DNA from: an uncultured Lachnospiraceae bacterium
GTDB taxonomy: Bacteria > Bacillota > Clostridia > Lachnospirales > Lachnospiraceae
DNA length: 56,596 nucleotides
Assembly: GCA_910588815.1 (NCBI GenBank)
Contig: CAJUQY010000015.1
Coordinates: forward strand, 1-56,596
Reading direction: 5' to 3'
Shown: piece after piece, positions 16,474-24,912 of the stretch
Numbering within the stretch: position 1 is the first letter of the stretch
Layout of the letters: every line of letters begins with the position of its first letter
Position numbers and translations under genes: made by a program
Notes under the pieces: generated by a model
Database searches by the model: none
What the model was told of the DNA's origin: nothing
What the model saw: the letters and a program-made list of their open reading frames with translations, nothing else

Positions 16474-17219
16474 AATCTCTCCAATCGTTCAAAAGCCATC
16501 TTCAAAAGCCACATAAAAACCTTCTCAAACAGCACACTTGTAAACACCACCACGGCCGTCCAGGCGAAAAGCTCCGCCGTATCCAGATAGATCTTCGCCT
16601 CGTAGAGCCGCTCTCCGATGGAGCCGGCCGGGATTCCGATCACCTCCGCCGCCACCCCCGCTTTCCAGGAAATACCCAAAGCTGTCTGGCAGGCCGAGAA
16701 GAGAAAAGGCCGCAGCTGAGGCAGATAAAGATAACGGAACCTTGTAAACCCGGGAATCCGGAACACATCCGCCATCTCTAAAAGCTTTGTATCCGACGAC
16801 CGCATTCCCGCCAGCACGTTAAAATAAAAAACGGGAAGCACCATCAGAAAAGAGATAAATACGGAAAGCCCCGACCGGTCCAGCCAGATCAGGCACAGGA
16901 TAATAAAAGATGCCACCGGCACCGACTTCACCGCCGTCATAAAAGGCCACAGCATAATTTCCAGAAAAGGGAGCCATGCGGCGGCCACGGCCAGTGCCGC
17001 CCCCAAAAAGAGCCCCAGGAAAAAACCGGCCTCAATCCTTAAGAAACTTGCGCCCACGGTCTGCCAGAAATCCCCCTTCAGGACAAGCTCCCCCAGCCGG
17101 ACGGCCGTAGCGGCAGGAGAAACCAGAATCAGCTTCTGTCCCACAGCCATGGAAATAATCTGCCACATGAGAAGAGCGGCCGCTATGGAAAGCAGCCGTT
17201 CTTGTCTTCGTCTTCTCAC
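16470..17219 (-). CDS. ABC transporter permease, SsuC/ThiX-like
   Basis: Membrane channel subunit, 249 residues with about six hydrophobic segments. It has an Arg-rich cytoplasmic N-terminus and the family EAA-type loop in LLEMADVFRIPGFTRFRYLYLPQLRPFLF, followed by ALGISWKAGVAAEVIGIPAGSIG, which is typical of the sulfonate/nitrate/thiamine-precursor permease group. GTG start overlapping the SBP stop (GTGA) implies translational coupling. Middle gene of an SBP-permease-ATPase importer. Confidence 0.9.
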   Translation of the reverse strand: MRRRRQERLLSIAAALLMWQIISMAVGQKLILVSPAATAVRLGELVLKGDFWQTVGASFLRIEAGFFLGLFLGAALAVAAAWLPFLEIMLWPFMTAVKSVPVASFIILCLIWLDRSGLSVFISFLMVLPVFYFNVLAGMRSSDTKLLEMADVFRIPGFTRFRYLYLPQLRPFLFSACQTALGISWKAGVAAEVIGIPAGSIGERLYEAKIYLDTAELFAWTAVVVFTSVLFEKVFMWLLKMAFERLERF

Positions 17220-18334
17220 GGAAGCACCAGGTAAAAGCCGTCGTCGGGCAGACTTCCTCCCACCGCCTTGGGATTGGCATCATAAAGCACCTGAAGGTAT
17301 CCTTCCATGGCCGTCTTCATTCCCTCACCGTCCAGGTAGGTCACATTACAGCCGGGAATTGCTTTCTCGGCCACGGCCGCCTTCACAATGTCATACTTCT
17401 CCACAAGGGCCGCACCCTCCGCTAAATTCTCATTCAGGTAATCGGCGGAAGCCTTATATTCCTCCAGAAAGGTCTTGAGCGCTTCCGGATGTGCCTCGGC
17501 AAATTCTTTCCGGACCACCAGGCCCGCCGTGATCAGCCGGCTTCCGTTTTCCAGCCTCTCCCATTCCTCCGTTAAATCCAGGGCAATCCGGAAATTCGAG
17601 AGTTGTCCTCCCGCCACCGTCACAAAGGGTTGGGGCAGCATGGCAACTGCATGCTCCGCCTGAGCCATCTTAGCCACCGTCTCCGTCGGCTCGTTCATCC
17701 ACTCGATGGTCACGTCCCGATCCGGATCCACACCGTTTTCCGAGAGCAGGTAGCGAAGCGCATATTCCGGCGTCGTACCTTTGCCCGTCGCATAGATGGT
17801 CTGCCCCTTCAAATCGGCGACACTCTGCACGTCCTCTCCGCCCGTCTCCACGATGGAAAGGACACCCAGCGTATTGACTGCCACAAACTGTACGGCGCCA
17901 TCCGAATTGTGGTAAAGGACACTGGCCAGATTGGCCGGGACAGCCGCCACGTCCAGATCTCCTTTCAGGAGCTTCGGCGCCAGTTCGTCACCGGAGACAG
18001 CCATGGTAAATTCGACCGTGCTCTTTGACCGCCCATTTTCCGCGTCGTCCAGAAGCTTCACCATTCCCATGGAGGTAGGACCCTTTAAACCGCCCAGACG
18101 GATCACCACCGCATTCTCCTCTGCATTTTCTGCCGGAGCAGGCTGCACTGTCTCCTCTTCTTTCGTCTCGGCCTCCTGCGTGGTCTCCGCCGCCCCGGCA
18201 GTTTCCTTCAGCCTCATGGTTTCCTCCAGTACTTGCGTCCCGGCCGCCTCTGTCTCTTCCGATTTCTTTCCACAGCCAGCCATGGACGCAAATGCCACTG
18301 CCGCCGCCAGAATCACCGCACATGTTTTTTTCAT
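17216..18334 (-). CDS. ABC transporter substrate-binding lipoprotein, NMT1/SsuA-like
   Basis: Solute receptor of the three-gene importer. About 372 residues. Lipoprotein signal with lipobox ASMAGC, then an acidic Glu/Thr linker of about 50 residues before the binding domain. The domain shows NMT1/THI5-type features: LKGPTSMGMVKLL, DVAAVPANLASVLY, VADLKGQTIYATGKGTTPEYALRYLL. This places it with receptors for sulfonates, nitrate or pyrimidine thiamine precursors; no riboswitch or biosynthetic neighbour narrows it. The start at 18334 follows AAGGAG and begins MKKTCAVIL; a frame reaching 18415 is less likely. Confidence 0.9.
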   Translation of the reverse strand: MKKTCAVILAAAVAFASMAGCGKKSEETEAAGTQVLEETMRLKETAGAAETTQEAETKEEETVQPAPAENAEENAVVIRLGGLKGPTSMGMVKLLDDAENGRSKSTVEFTMAVSGDELAPKLLKGDLDVAAVPANLASVLYHNSDGAVQFVAVNTLGVLSIVETGGEDVQSVADLKGQTIYATGKGTTPEYALRYLLSENGVDPDRDVTIEWMNEPTETVAKMAQAEHAVAMLPQPFVTVAGGQLSNFRIALDLTEEWERLENGSRLITAGLVVRKEFAEAHPEALKTFLEEYKASADYLNENLAEGAALVEKYDIVKAAVAEKAIPGCNVTYLDGEGMKTAMEGYLQVLYDANPKAVGGSLPDDGFYLVLP

Positions 18335-18411
18335 CGCTCGTTCTCCTTTTCTCACTGCTCTCTCCCCCCTGTAGTCCGGATGCCTTCTGTTCTTTTCTCC
18401 GGAAAGCTCTG

Positions 18412-19362
18412 TCACCGGGCATCTCCTTCCGTTTCTTTTTCCGGTTCCGCCTCTTTTTCGGATTCTGTTTCTTGCCGGGGGGCCGACTTTTCTCCAGTCT
18501 CCGTCCCCTCTTCCGTATTCTCTTCTTCCTGCTCTTCCTTTTCCGGCTCTTGTGCTTCCTCCGTCCCCGCCTCTGTGCTCTGTGCTTCTTCCGTTTTTCC
18601 CGCCTTCTTCGGATATTTCTTCCCACAGTATACATAGATGGCGATCCCGGCGATCAGCATAAAGATGGCAATAAACTGAGAGGTGGACAGCGGGCCGACA
18701 TTTCCCCGGGGATCATCCCGGAAGCATTCGATAATAAAGCGGCCGATGCTGTAAAAGATCAGATACAGGCCACCCACCTGCCCGTTGCTCTTTGTCCGCT
18801 TTGCAAAGAACAAGAGGACAAAAAAATTCAGGAAATTGGCCGCCGCCGAAATGAGCTGGGTCGGAATCAGCGGAACCCCTCCCGGCGCGTAGTTGCAGGA
18901 AACCGGGAAAATAATATGGAACACGCTCTCCGTCGCCTTTCCGTAACAGCAGCCGGCCATCAGGCAGCCGAACCGGCCGACAGCCTGGGCCAACGCGACG
19001 GAGGGCATAACCAGGTCAAAATATTGAAGAAACGGAAGCTTCTTCACCCGGCAGAACACATACCCTGTAAGAACCCCGCCGATCAATCCCCCGTAGACCA
19101 CAAAACCGCTGGCCAAAGTCTCCAGAAAGTATTTCGGGTTTTCAAAGAGGGTAGGCAGTTCCGTAATGATAAACAGAACCTTTGCCGCCCCCCATCCGCA
19201 CACCAGACACCACAGCCCCAGGGAAAAAATCTGATCGTCGCCGATCTCGTATTTTTTTTCCCGGTACATGCCAACCAAAAACGCTGCCAACACTCCCAGG
19301 GCAACCATAAACCCATACCCGTATATGGTAAAGGGACCAATCTCAAACAAAACTTCTTTCAT
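18412..19362 (-). CDS. lgt: Prolipoprotein diacylglyceryl transferase with acidic C-terminal tail
   Basis: Transfers diacylglyceryl from phosphatidylglycerol to the lipobox Cys of prolipoproteins, in the membrane. 316 residues. About seven membrane segments; the Lgt signature reads GRFGCLMAGCCYGK (about 129-142), the Cys-rich variant common in Clostridia rather than GRxGNFxNxE. The active-site Arg of the GR pair is kept. Residues about 256-316 form an unusual hydrophilic tail made almost wholly of Glu, Lys, Thr, Ala and Pro. Start at 19362 after AAAGGAG; a frame to 19428 has no RBS. Lies between ogt and a lipoprotein gene, 78 bp before the SBP start. Confidence 0.92.
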   Translation of the reverse strand: MKEVLFEIGPFTIYGYGFMVALGVLAAFLVGMYREKKYEIGDDQIFSLGLWCLVCGWGAAKVLFIITELPTLFENPKYFLETLASGFVVYGGLIGGVLTGYVFCRVKKLPFLQYFDLVMPSVALAQAVGRFGCLMAGCCYGKATESVFHIIFPVSCNYAPGGVPLIPTQLISAAANFLNFFVLLFFAKRTKSNGQVGGLYLIFYSIGRFIIECFRDDPRGNVGPLSTSQFIAIFMLIAGIAIYVYCGKKYPKKAGKTEEAQSTEAGTEEAQEPEKEEQEEENTEEGTETGEKSAPRQETESEKEAEPEKETEGDAR

Positions 19363-19427
19363 AGAATCGCTCCTTTTCGTCCGTATATCCTTCTTCCCGT
19401 CAGAACATGAGGGAAATACCGCTGCCA

Positions 19428-19964
19428 TTATAACAGATTCTTAAGGTTTCCGCAAGAAGCGCGGGACAGATCGGCCTTTTCCAGCAAAAGCAGCTTTTCT
19501 TTTTTGTCAATACCGCCCGCATACCCCGTTAATCCCCCACCGGCCCCGACCACCCTATGGCAGGGGACGATCAGCGAAATGGGATTGCGTCCCACCGCGC
19601 TTCCCACAGCCCTGGCAGACGTTTTTGAATGGCCTCCCCCTTCCCCTGAAAGCCCTTCGGCAATTTCCCCGTAAGTTATGGTCTGCCCGTAGGGAATCGT
19701 CAGCAAAAACTCCCAGACCCGTTTTTGGAAAGGCGTTCCCCGAAACGACAAGGCGGGCGTAAAGGCAGGCTCCTTTCCGCCAAAATAAAGCTCCAGCCAC
19801 TTGACTGCCTGCTCAAATATGGGCAGGCTGCTCTTCACCGCCCCCGTCCCCAGTGTACTGCCGAAATATTTCTGCCCGTCAAACCAGAGACCGGTCAGGG
19901 CTTCCCTCTCTCCTGCAAGGACGATCTTTCCGAGGGGGGAACGATATTCATAGACTGCTTCCAT
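19428..19964 (-). CDS. ogt: Methylated-DNA--protein-cysteine methyltransferase
   Basis: Suicide repair enzyme that takes the methyl group from O6-methylguanine (and O4-methylthymine) onto its own Cys. 178 residues. N-terminal domain with YRSPLGKIVLAG, DNA-binding GTPFQKRVWEFLLTIPYGQTITYGEIA, Asn hinge in VGRNPISLIVPCHRVVG holding the acceptor Cys, and the C-terminal GLTGYAGGIDKKEKLLLLE helix. AGGAGG precedes the ATG. First of a minus-strand run leading into lgt. Confidence 0.94.
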   Translation of the reverse strand: MEAVYEYRSPLGKIVLAGEREALTGLWFDGQKYFGSTLGTGAVKSSLPIFEQAVKWLELYFGGKEPAFTPALSFRGTPFQKRVWEFLLTIPYGQTITYGEIAEGLSGEGGGHSKTSARAVGSAVGRNPISLIVPCHRVVGAGGGLTGYAGGIDKKEKLLLLEKADLSRASCGNLKNLL

Positions 19965-20061
19965 CTGTTTACCTCCTGACAGCTTCCGTTTTGAACGGAA
20001 TCAACGTTTTTCTTTCTACATATCATACATCATTATAATACAAAGCCGCTGTTTTTCAACC

Positions 20062-20105
20062 AAAAAAACGGCTGCCTGCCTTTGCATCCTCCGGCCGGCT
20101 GCCGT
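20062..20105 (-). terminator. Intrinsic terminator of the FtsX-type ABC operon
   Basis: On the minus strand ACGGCAGCC and GGCAGCCGT pair except for a central A-A mismatch and are followed by seven Ts. It lies 20 bp past the ATPase stop. Confidence 0.75.
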
Positions 20106-20125
20106 CTTTCATTAAAATTTTCCGA

Positions 20126-20758
20126 TTAAGGCTGTGAGAGGGAAGCCGCCCCGATCCGGATGATCTCGTCGGCCTCCTCTGCCAGCTCCTTGCTGTGGGT
20201 CACCACGATAACACACTTTCCTTCTTCGTGGGCAATCATCTTCAAAAGAGACGTCACCTCAAAGGCCGTCACCTCGTCCAAATTTCCGGTAGGCTCGTCT
20301 GCCAGAAGTATCCTCGCCTCGCTGGCCAGGGCCCTGGCGATGGCAACCCGCTGCTGCTGGCCGCCGGAAAGCTGCAGGACATTTCTGTTCCAGAATTCCG
20401 GGCCGATCCCGATGCCCTCCAAAAGCTTCCCCGGATCCTTTTTTCCGCCAAGCCGGACATTCTCCGTCACAGTCAGGTAATCGATCAGATTGTAGCTCTG
20501 GAATACCAGAGAAATATGGCATCTGCGGTGTTCCCTCAAATTCCTGGCTCCGACCGTCTTCCCGTTATAGCAGATTTCTCCCCCGGTGGGGATATCCAGC
20601 CCTGCAAGCAGGGAGAGAAAGGTGGTCTTCCCGGATCCGCTGGGTCCCAGGATCGCATACAGCTTCCCACAGGAAAATCCGGCGTTCACATGGTCCAAAA
20701 TCTGTTTTTCCTTCTGTGTTTTATAAAAATAAGATACGTCTTTCGCCTCTAAAATCAT
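20126..20758 (-). CDS. ABC transporter ATP-binding protein, LolD/MacB type
   Basis: ATPase for the two FtsX-like permeases encoded just upstream; such systems act mechanically on envelope substrates or export peptides rather than pump small solutes. 210 residues. Walker A GPSGSGKTT near 38, signature LSGGQQQRVAIARAL, Walker B ILLADEPTGNLDE and switch VIVVTHSKELAEEAD are all complete; the LADEPTGNLD form is diagnostic for this subgroup. AGGAGG precedes the ATG at 20758. Last gene of lipoprotein-permease-permease-ATPase. Confidence 0.93.
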   Translation of the reverse strand: MILEAKDVSYFYKTQKEKQILDHVNAGFSCGKLYAILGPSGSGKTTFLSLLAGLDIPTGGEICYNGKTVGARNLREHRRCHISLVFQSYNLIDYLTVTENVRLGGKKDPGKLLEGIGIGPEFWNRNVLQLSGGQQQRVAIARALASEARILLADEPTGNLDEVTAFEVTSLLKMIAHEEGKCVIVVTHSKELAEEADEIIRIGAASLSQP

Positions 20759-20780
20759 ATTATTCCGCCTCCTTGGCTGT

Positions 20781-22226
20781 TTACGACAGTTCACTCAAAA
20801 TTCCGGCCGGTTTTTTCCTGAGAAGGAAGATTCCGGCGCTCCCCACGGCTCCTCCCACCAATACAAAGAGACCTGCTCCGCAAAGCCCCGTCATCTCTCC
20901 GGTAACCGTAATTTCCACCCCCGTCACTGTCTGCTCTGCTTCTCCCCCGCCTGATACCTTGTCTGCATCCATATTCTTTCTCAATTCTTCCTGTCTCATC
21001 TGTCCCTCCACCAGGTAATCGGCCGCAAGCTTTGCCGCTCCCGGGGCTGCCGGAAGGGAGAGAAGAAAGGCCAGGGAGGCAGTCAGAAGGGCCTCCAAAA
21101 ACAGCTGCCCCAGGATGCTGCCTTTTCTTACCCCCAGGGACAAAAGGATCCCGCTTTCCCTGGAACGGCTCCGGATCCAAAATAGGAAGATCAGAAACAG
21201 AATTAAAAAGCCGGCAAGAAAGGTGACGGCCACAAAGAGGCCGCTGATCTTCTCTAAATCGTTAAAATTGGAGGACATGACAGAAAGCTCTCCGTTCCGA
21301 TCGATAAAATCATACCGCTCCCAATCTATCTCCACCCGCTCCATGGCCTCCCTGGTCTCTTCGTAGCGGTCCACGTCTGCCACCTGAAAATATGCGTGTT
21401 CAAAACATGGATCTCCTTCGGCTCCCTCCGCCTTCTCCGGAAACCTAAGATCCGTAAAGATCACGTTTTCCGACCGGAAGGTGTCTCCGCTCATATAGGC
21501 CGCCATGGGCTGCTTCGTCTGGTAGATCCCGACGACTGTTGCCGTTTGGACGGCAGAACCCAGGGTGTCATAGCGGTCGCCGAAGCTTAAGGTGTCCCCC
21601 AAAGAAAATCCGTTTTCCGCTGCCAGTTCTTCGGAAATGACACAGACATCCCTATCGTCCGGCCCTATCATGCGCCCCTCCTTGACGGATACATTGCCGG
21701 AGAGCACATTGGAATCCAGCTCCATTTTCCGGTTGCCAAGAAGGGTTACGCAGCCCAAGTCCCCATGCTGATCCGTATCCGGATCCTCAATCCGCCGAAA
21801 ACCGGCCGGCCGGACCGCCGTCACGCAGGTGGTGATATTGTAATCGGAGATTCCCTCCACCGAAGCCAGTGCTTCAATATCCGCAAGCTGCAGCGTCTCA
21901 AAGGAATTATCCGCCCAAACCATCCACTGAGTTCCGTAGGCCGTCTCTATCTTTTTTTGATGGACGCCCTCTAAGGAACCTTCCATTCCGTTCCCGATCC
22001 GCTCCGATATCTCCTCAAGCCGCCTGGAACGGTTTTTTTCATTGGCATCCAGCCTGAAGCCCGCCCCCACGGCCTGTCTTGCCTTGTCCTGGCTCACCAC
22101 GTTCGCCTTGCCTGCTCCCATTCCGGACAGAAGAAGCAGGCTGATCACCGATACTGCCAGAAACAACAACAGACTTTTGACCGGTTTTCGGACAACGGAT
22201 CTCCACGCTCTTTGTACACTGTTCAA
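20781..22226 (-). CDS. ABC transporter permease, FtsX/MacB-like (1)
   Basis: Membrane subunit of the MacB-type system. 481 residues: an N-terminal membrane helix (about 18-36), a large extracytoplasmic domain (about 40-325) and three C-terminal helices around 335-470 separated by a cytoplasmic loop with SGILLSLGVRKGSILGQ, the FtsX-family coupling segment. Starts at TTG with GGAGGAG seven bases upstream; no ATG in that region fits. It overlaps nothing but begins 3 bp after the preceding permease gene. Confidence 0.88.
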   Translation of the reverse strand: MNSVQRAWRSVVRKPVKSLLLFLAVSVISLLLLSGMGAGKANVVSQDKARQAVGAGFRLDANEKNRSRRLEEISERIGNGMEGSLEGVHQKKIETAYGTQWMVWADNSFETLQLADIEALASVEGISDYNITTCVTAVRPAGFRRIEDPDTDQHGDLGCVTLLGNRKMELDSNVLSGNVSVKEGRMIGPDDRDVCVISEELAAENGFSLGDTLSFGDRYDTLGSAVQTATVVGIYQTKQPMAAYMSGDTFRSENVIFTDLRFPEKAEGAEGDPCFEHAYFQVADVDRYEETREAMERVEIDWERYDFIDRNGELSVMSSNFNDLEKISGLFVAVTFLAGFLILFLIFLFWIRSRSRESGILLSLGVRKGSILGQLFLEALLTASLAFLLSLPAAPGAAKLAADYLVEGQMRQEELRKNMDADKVSGGGEAEQTVTGVEITVTGEMTGLCGAGLFVLVGGAVGSAGIFLLRKKPAGILSELS

Positions 22227-22229
22227 AAT

Positions 22230-23450
22230 TCACTCCTCCATTCTCGATAAAATATCCCGCGGGTTTTCTTTCATGACCGGAACGGCTGACAACCCGGAAG
22301 AAAAAAGAACCAGAGCCCCGCCGAAAAGCAAAAGCGCCCACAAATGCTCCCCCTCCACGCGGGCCTGCGCCAGAGCCGCAAGCTCACCGGCGCCAAACAG
22401 TCTCCTTAAAATCCCTCCCGCAAAAATTCCCGTAAAGCAGACAGCCCCGAAGACCGAAACCAGAAACAGCCCGACAGCCTCCGTAAAAATCTGCAGAAGA
22501 ATATCTATTTTTGAACTTCCAAGGCTTATGAGAACGGCGAACTCCTTCTGCCTGTTCCGCATCCACATGCAGAGAATCAGCGATACCACGACAGACGATG
22601 CCGCAAGGGTGAGGACAAGAAGCACCGTTGTGACAGAGGCTGCCTGCTGCAGGGGCGCCTGGAGCCGTTCGTAGAGGGTATCGGAAGCAGAAAGCTCCAT
22701 CCCTTCCCCCATCATTCCTTCGATCTCCCCATACAGCTCTTCCAGCCGTTCCGGCCGCGAACAGTATATAGAAACCGAGGAAAAACCCCCAGTCCCGAAC
22801 AGTTCTTTGAATAGTTCGTGATCCGTGAAAATCTGGTTCTCAATCCGGTAGGCGGAGAGCACGGAAGCGTCCTGTCTGCGCTCCATGCCGGAAAAGAAAA
22901 TGCCGACGATCCTGCCGGAAGCCTTCCGCCCCTCCTCCGTCTCAAAGTCAAGCTCGTCTCCCACCTTCAGCCCGTTGGCCTCCGCCAGAATGGAATTGAC
23001 CAGAATTCCGTTTTTTACGGTCCTGTCAATGGGACTTCCTTCCAAGAGCCGGTATTTTTCTTCTGCAAACCATCTGTCCGCCCCGGTGTCGTCCATAGCC
23101 TGCAGGGTAACGGTCCGGTTTTCCACCGCCTCTGATTCACTCCCCGTCACAGGAAAGAAACCGGAAGGATAAGCTTCATGTGCCGTGCTCCTGTTCACGT
23201 CCCGGACATCCGGAAGCGCCAGAATCTCGGAAAGCATTTCCTCTGTAATGCCGCATTTCCCGTCCCCGGTCTGCAAAAGGAGCTTGGATCCGGTCTTCTC
23301 CCGAAGCCTCTGCCCAGTCTCCTCTGCCGTCTTCAGAATCACAAAGGACACAAGAAGCAGAATGCTTATGACAAAAAAGATGCCGAGGAGCATCAGGCTT
23401 TTTCCTTTCTTTCGCCCGAGATAGCAAAATCCTCTCCGCCAGAACTTCAT
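22230..23450 (-). CDS. ABC transporter permease, FtsX/MacB-like (2)
   Basis: Partner permease. 406 residues with the same plan: helix at about 20-42, an extracytoplasmic MacB-type domain, and three C-terminal helices with the coupling loop KEFAVLISLGSSKIDILLQ. It is clearly paralogous in layout to the following gene, so the transporter is probably a heterodimer. The start at 23450 (MKFWRRGF) follows a GAGGG site lying inside the end of the lipoprotein gene; a frame extending to 23522 overlaps that gene heavily and is rejected. Confidence 0.88.
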   Translation of the reverse strand: MKFWRRGFCYLGRKKGKSLMLLGIFFVISILLLVSFVILKTAEETGQRLREKTGSKLLLQTGDGKCGITEEMLSEILALPDVRDVNRSTAHEAYPSGFFPVTGSESEAVENRTVTLQAMDDTGADRWFAEEKYRLLEGSPIDRTVKNGILVNSILAEANGLKVGDELDFETEEGRKASGRIVGIFFSGMERRQDASVLSAYRIENQIFTDHELFKELFGTGGFSSVSIYCSRPERLEELYGEIEGMMGEGMELSASDTLYERLQAPLQQAASVTTVLLVLTLAASSVVVSLILCMWMRNRQKEFAVLISLGSSKIDILLQIFTEAVGLFLVSVFGAVCFTGIFAGGILRRLFGAGELAALAQARVEGEHLWALLLFGGALVLFSSGLSAVPVMKENPRDILSRMEE

Positions 23451-23451
23451 G

Positions 23452-24003
23452 TCATCCCTCCATTCTCCGGTAAACATATACTTTTTCTGCAAGAAAGCTC
23501 CCGTCTTCCCCATAGCTTCCATAAAGAACCAGATCGGTCTGTTTTTTCACATCTTCCAGGGAGGCCGGCTCATATGTGGCCTTAGCCGTTATGATATCAA
23601 CCTTTGCAATCTGGAAGATACAGTCCGGCCCATAGGAAACATTTATCTTCTCCGCATCCGCCTCATGTCCTTCCGCTGCCGACCAGGCCAGCCCTCCTCC
23701 GTCGTCTGTCCCCTCCTCGTGTACCGGCAGGAGACTGCATCCTTCTCCGGAAAATTCCGTAACGCTTCCGATCAGTCCTGCCCCCTCCAAAAGCAGATCC
23801 GCATCGGCCGGATTTTCTTCCGGAGCCGTCTCTCCTCCACGCGTCTCTCCTCCACGCGTCTCTCCTCCACGCATCTCTGTTCCATCCCTGCCATTCTCCG
23901 AATAGTCTCCGCTTTTTTCCCTGCCTTCTCTTGTCCCTCCGCAGCCCTGGCCTATTCCAAGAAGGGTTACCAGAAGGATAGCCAAAAGTAATCTTTGTTT
24001 CAT
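23452..24003 (-). CDS. Putative lipoprotein of the FtsX-type ABC operon
   Basis: Function not recognised. 183 residues. Signal peptide with lipobox GIGQGC (Cys at about residue 21), then a low-complexity Gly/Glu/Arg/Thr stretch containing three tandem RGGET units, then a small domain ending VYVYRRMEG. Position at the head of the transporter operon suggests an accessory or periplasmic-adaptor-like role at the outer membrane face, comparable in place to MacA but far smaller and without its coiled coil. It ends one base before the next start. Confidence 0.75.
   Translation of the reverse strand: MKQRLLLAILLVTLLGIGQGCGGTREGREKSGDYSENGRDGTEMRGGETRGGETRGGETAPEENPADADLLLEGAGLIGSVTEFSGEGCSLLPVHEEGTDDGGGLAWSAAEGHEADAEKINVSYGPDCIFQIAKVDIITAKATYEPASLEDVKKQTDLVLYGSYGEDGSFLAEKVYVYRRMEG
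23831..23875. repeat. Three tandem 15-bp units inside the lipoprotein gene
   Basis: TCTCCTCCACGCGTC occurs three times in a row (the third has one change, GCATC). It encodes the repeated RGGET residues in the linker behind the lipobox, a site where slippage would change linker length in frame. Confidence 0.9.
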
Positions 24004-24078
24004 TGATCTTCTCTCCTTTCCCGAGACATTCCCAAAGCAAGATTTTCTTTGTCTCTGCCGACATTGTAAAGGAAACGA

Positions 24079-24097
24079 TCTTGAAAAGTCTTGAAAA
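24079..24097. promoter_or_regulatory. Direct repeat TCTTGAAAA, possible response-regulator site
   Basis: TCTTGAAAA occurs at 24079-24087 and 24089-24097, a 10-bp period, in the divergent region between the transporter operon and the two-component genes. OmpR-family regulators bind tandem sites with about this spacing, so this is a candidate site for the adjacent regulator. The pairing is inference only. Confidence 0.35.
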
Positions 24098-24228
24098 AAT
24101 TAAGAAAAATGCAGGAAGTTTTTCAAGGATTTTTAGAGAATTTCCTGGTATCATAGGAAAGAGAAAATCAGGAAATGTGGTCTTTTTATGGAAGGGCAAC
24201 GATACAAAACGAAGGAGGAATGGATGTA

Positions 24229-24912
24229 ATGCGGGTTTTGCTGGTGGAGGATGATAAGAATCTGGCGGATGTAGTCGCAGATCATTTGAAAAAGGAAGGG
24301 TATCTCGCGGACTGGTGTCCGGACGGGGAACAGGCGCTCTCCTTCGCCCTTCACGGGGAGTTTTCCTATGACGTGATCCTGTTGGACCGAATGCTCCCCG
24401 TCATTGACGGCTTGACGGTTTTAAAGGCGATCCGGCAGAAACAGCTCTGGACCCCTGTGCTCATGATCACCGGACTTTCCCAGCTGGAGGACAAGGTCGA
24501 CGGACTGGACTGCGGAGCGGATGATTATCTGGTCAAGCCTTTCCATATGAAGGAGCTGTCTGCCAGAATCCGCGCCCTCATTCGCCGCCCGGCAGATATG
24601 ACCGCTATTTTCGAGCTCTCCGCCTTCGGACTGACGCTGGATACGGAGCGGCGCCGGCTCAGCTGCAAGTCCCGTGCCGTTCTGTTGACAGGAAAAGAGT
24701 CGGAGCTTCTGCAGGTTTTTATGAAGGAGCCGGAGCGGGTCCACAGCAGGGATGAGCTGCTCTGGAAGGTATGGGGCGGTTTTTCTGAGGTGGAAGCCGG
24801 AAACGTGGACAGTTACATTCATTTTCTGAGGAAGAGGCTGCAGAGTCTCGACTGCAAGGTCAAAATCCGCACCGTTTACGGCGTCGGCTATCGGCTGGAG
24901 GAAACGCCATGA
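24229..24912 (+). CDS. Two-component response regulator, OmpR/PhoB family
   Basis: DNA-binding regulator phosphorylated by the kinase encoded next. 227 residues. Receiver domain 1-118 with acidic pair EDD near residues 7-9, phospho-acceptor Asp in VILLDRMLP, Thr/Ser in LMITGLS and Lys in YLVKPF. The winged helix is at about 130-225, with RVHSRDELLWKVWG and VDSYIHFLRKRLQ. The start at 24229 gives the usual MRVLLVEDD with AAGGAGG ten bases upstream; an ATG at 24220 is too close to that site. Divergent from the FtsX-type transporter operon, its likely target. Confidence 0.92.
   Translation: MRVLLVEDDKNLADVVADHLKKEGYLADWCPDGEQALSFALHGEFSYDVILLDRMLPVIDGLTVLKAIRQKQLWTPVLMITGLSQLEDKVDGLDCGADDYLVKPFHMKELSARIRALIRRPADMTAIFELSAFGLTLDTERRRLSCKSRAVLLTGKESELLQVFMKEPERVHSRDELLWKVWGGFSEVEAGNVDSYIHFLRKRLQSLDCKVKIRTVYGVGYRLEETP

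Noticed and set aside
23831..23875. CRISPR-like array
   Set aside because: Three contiguous 15-bp units without spacers inside a coding frame. It is a coding tandem repeat.
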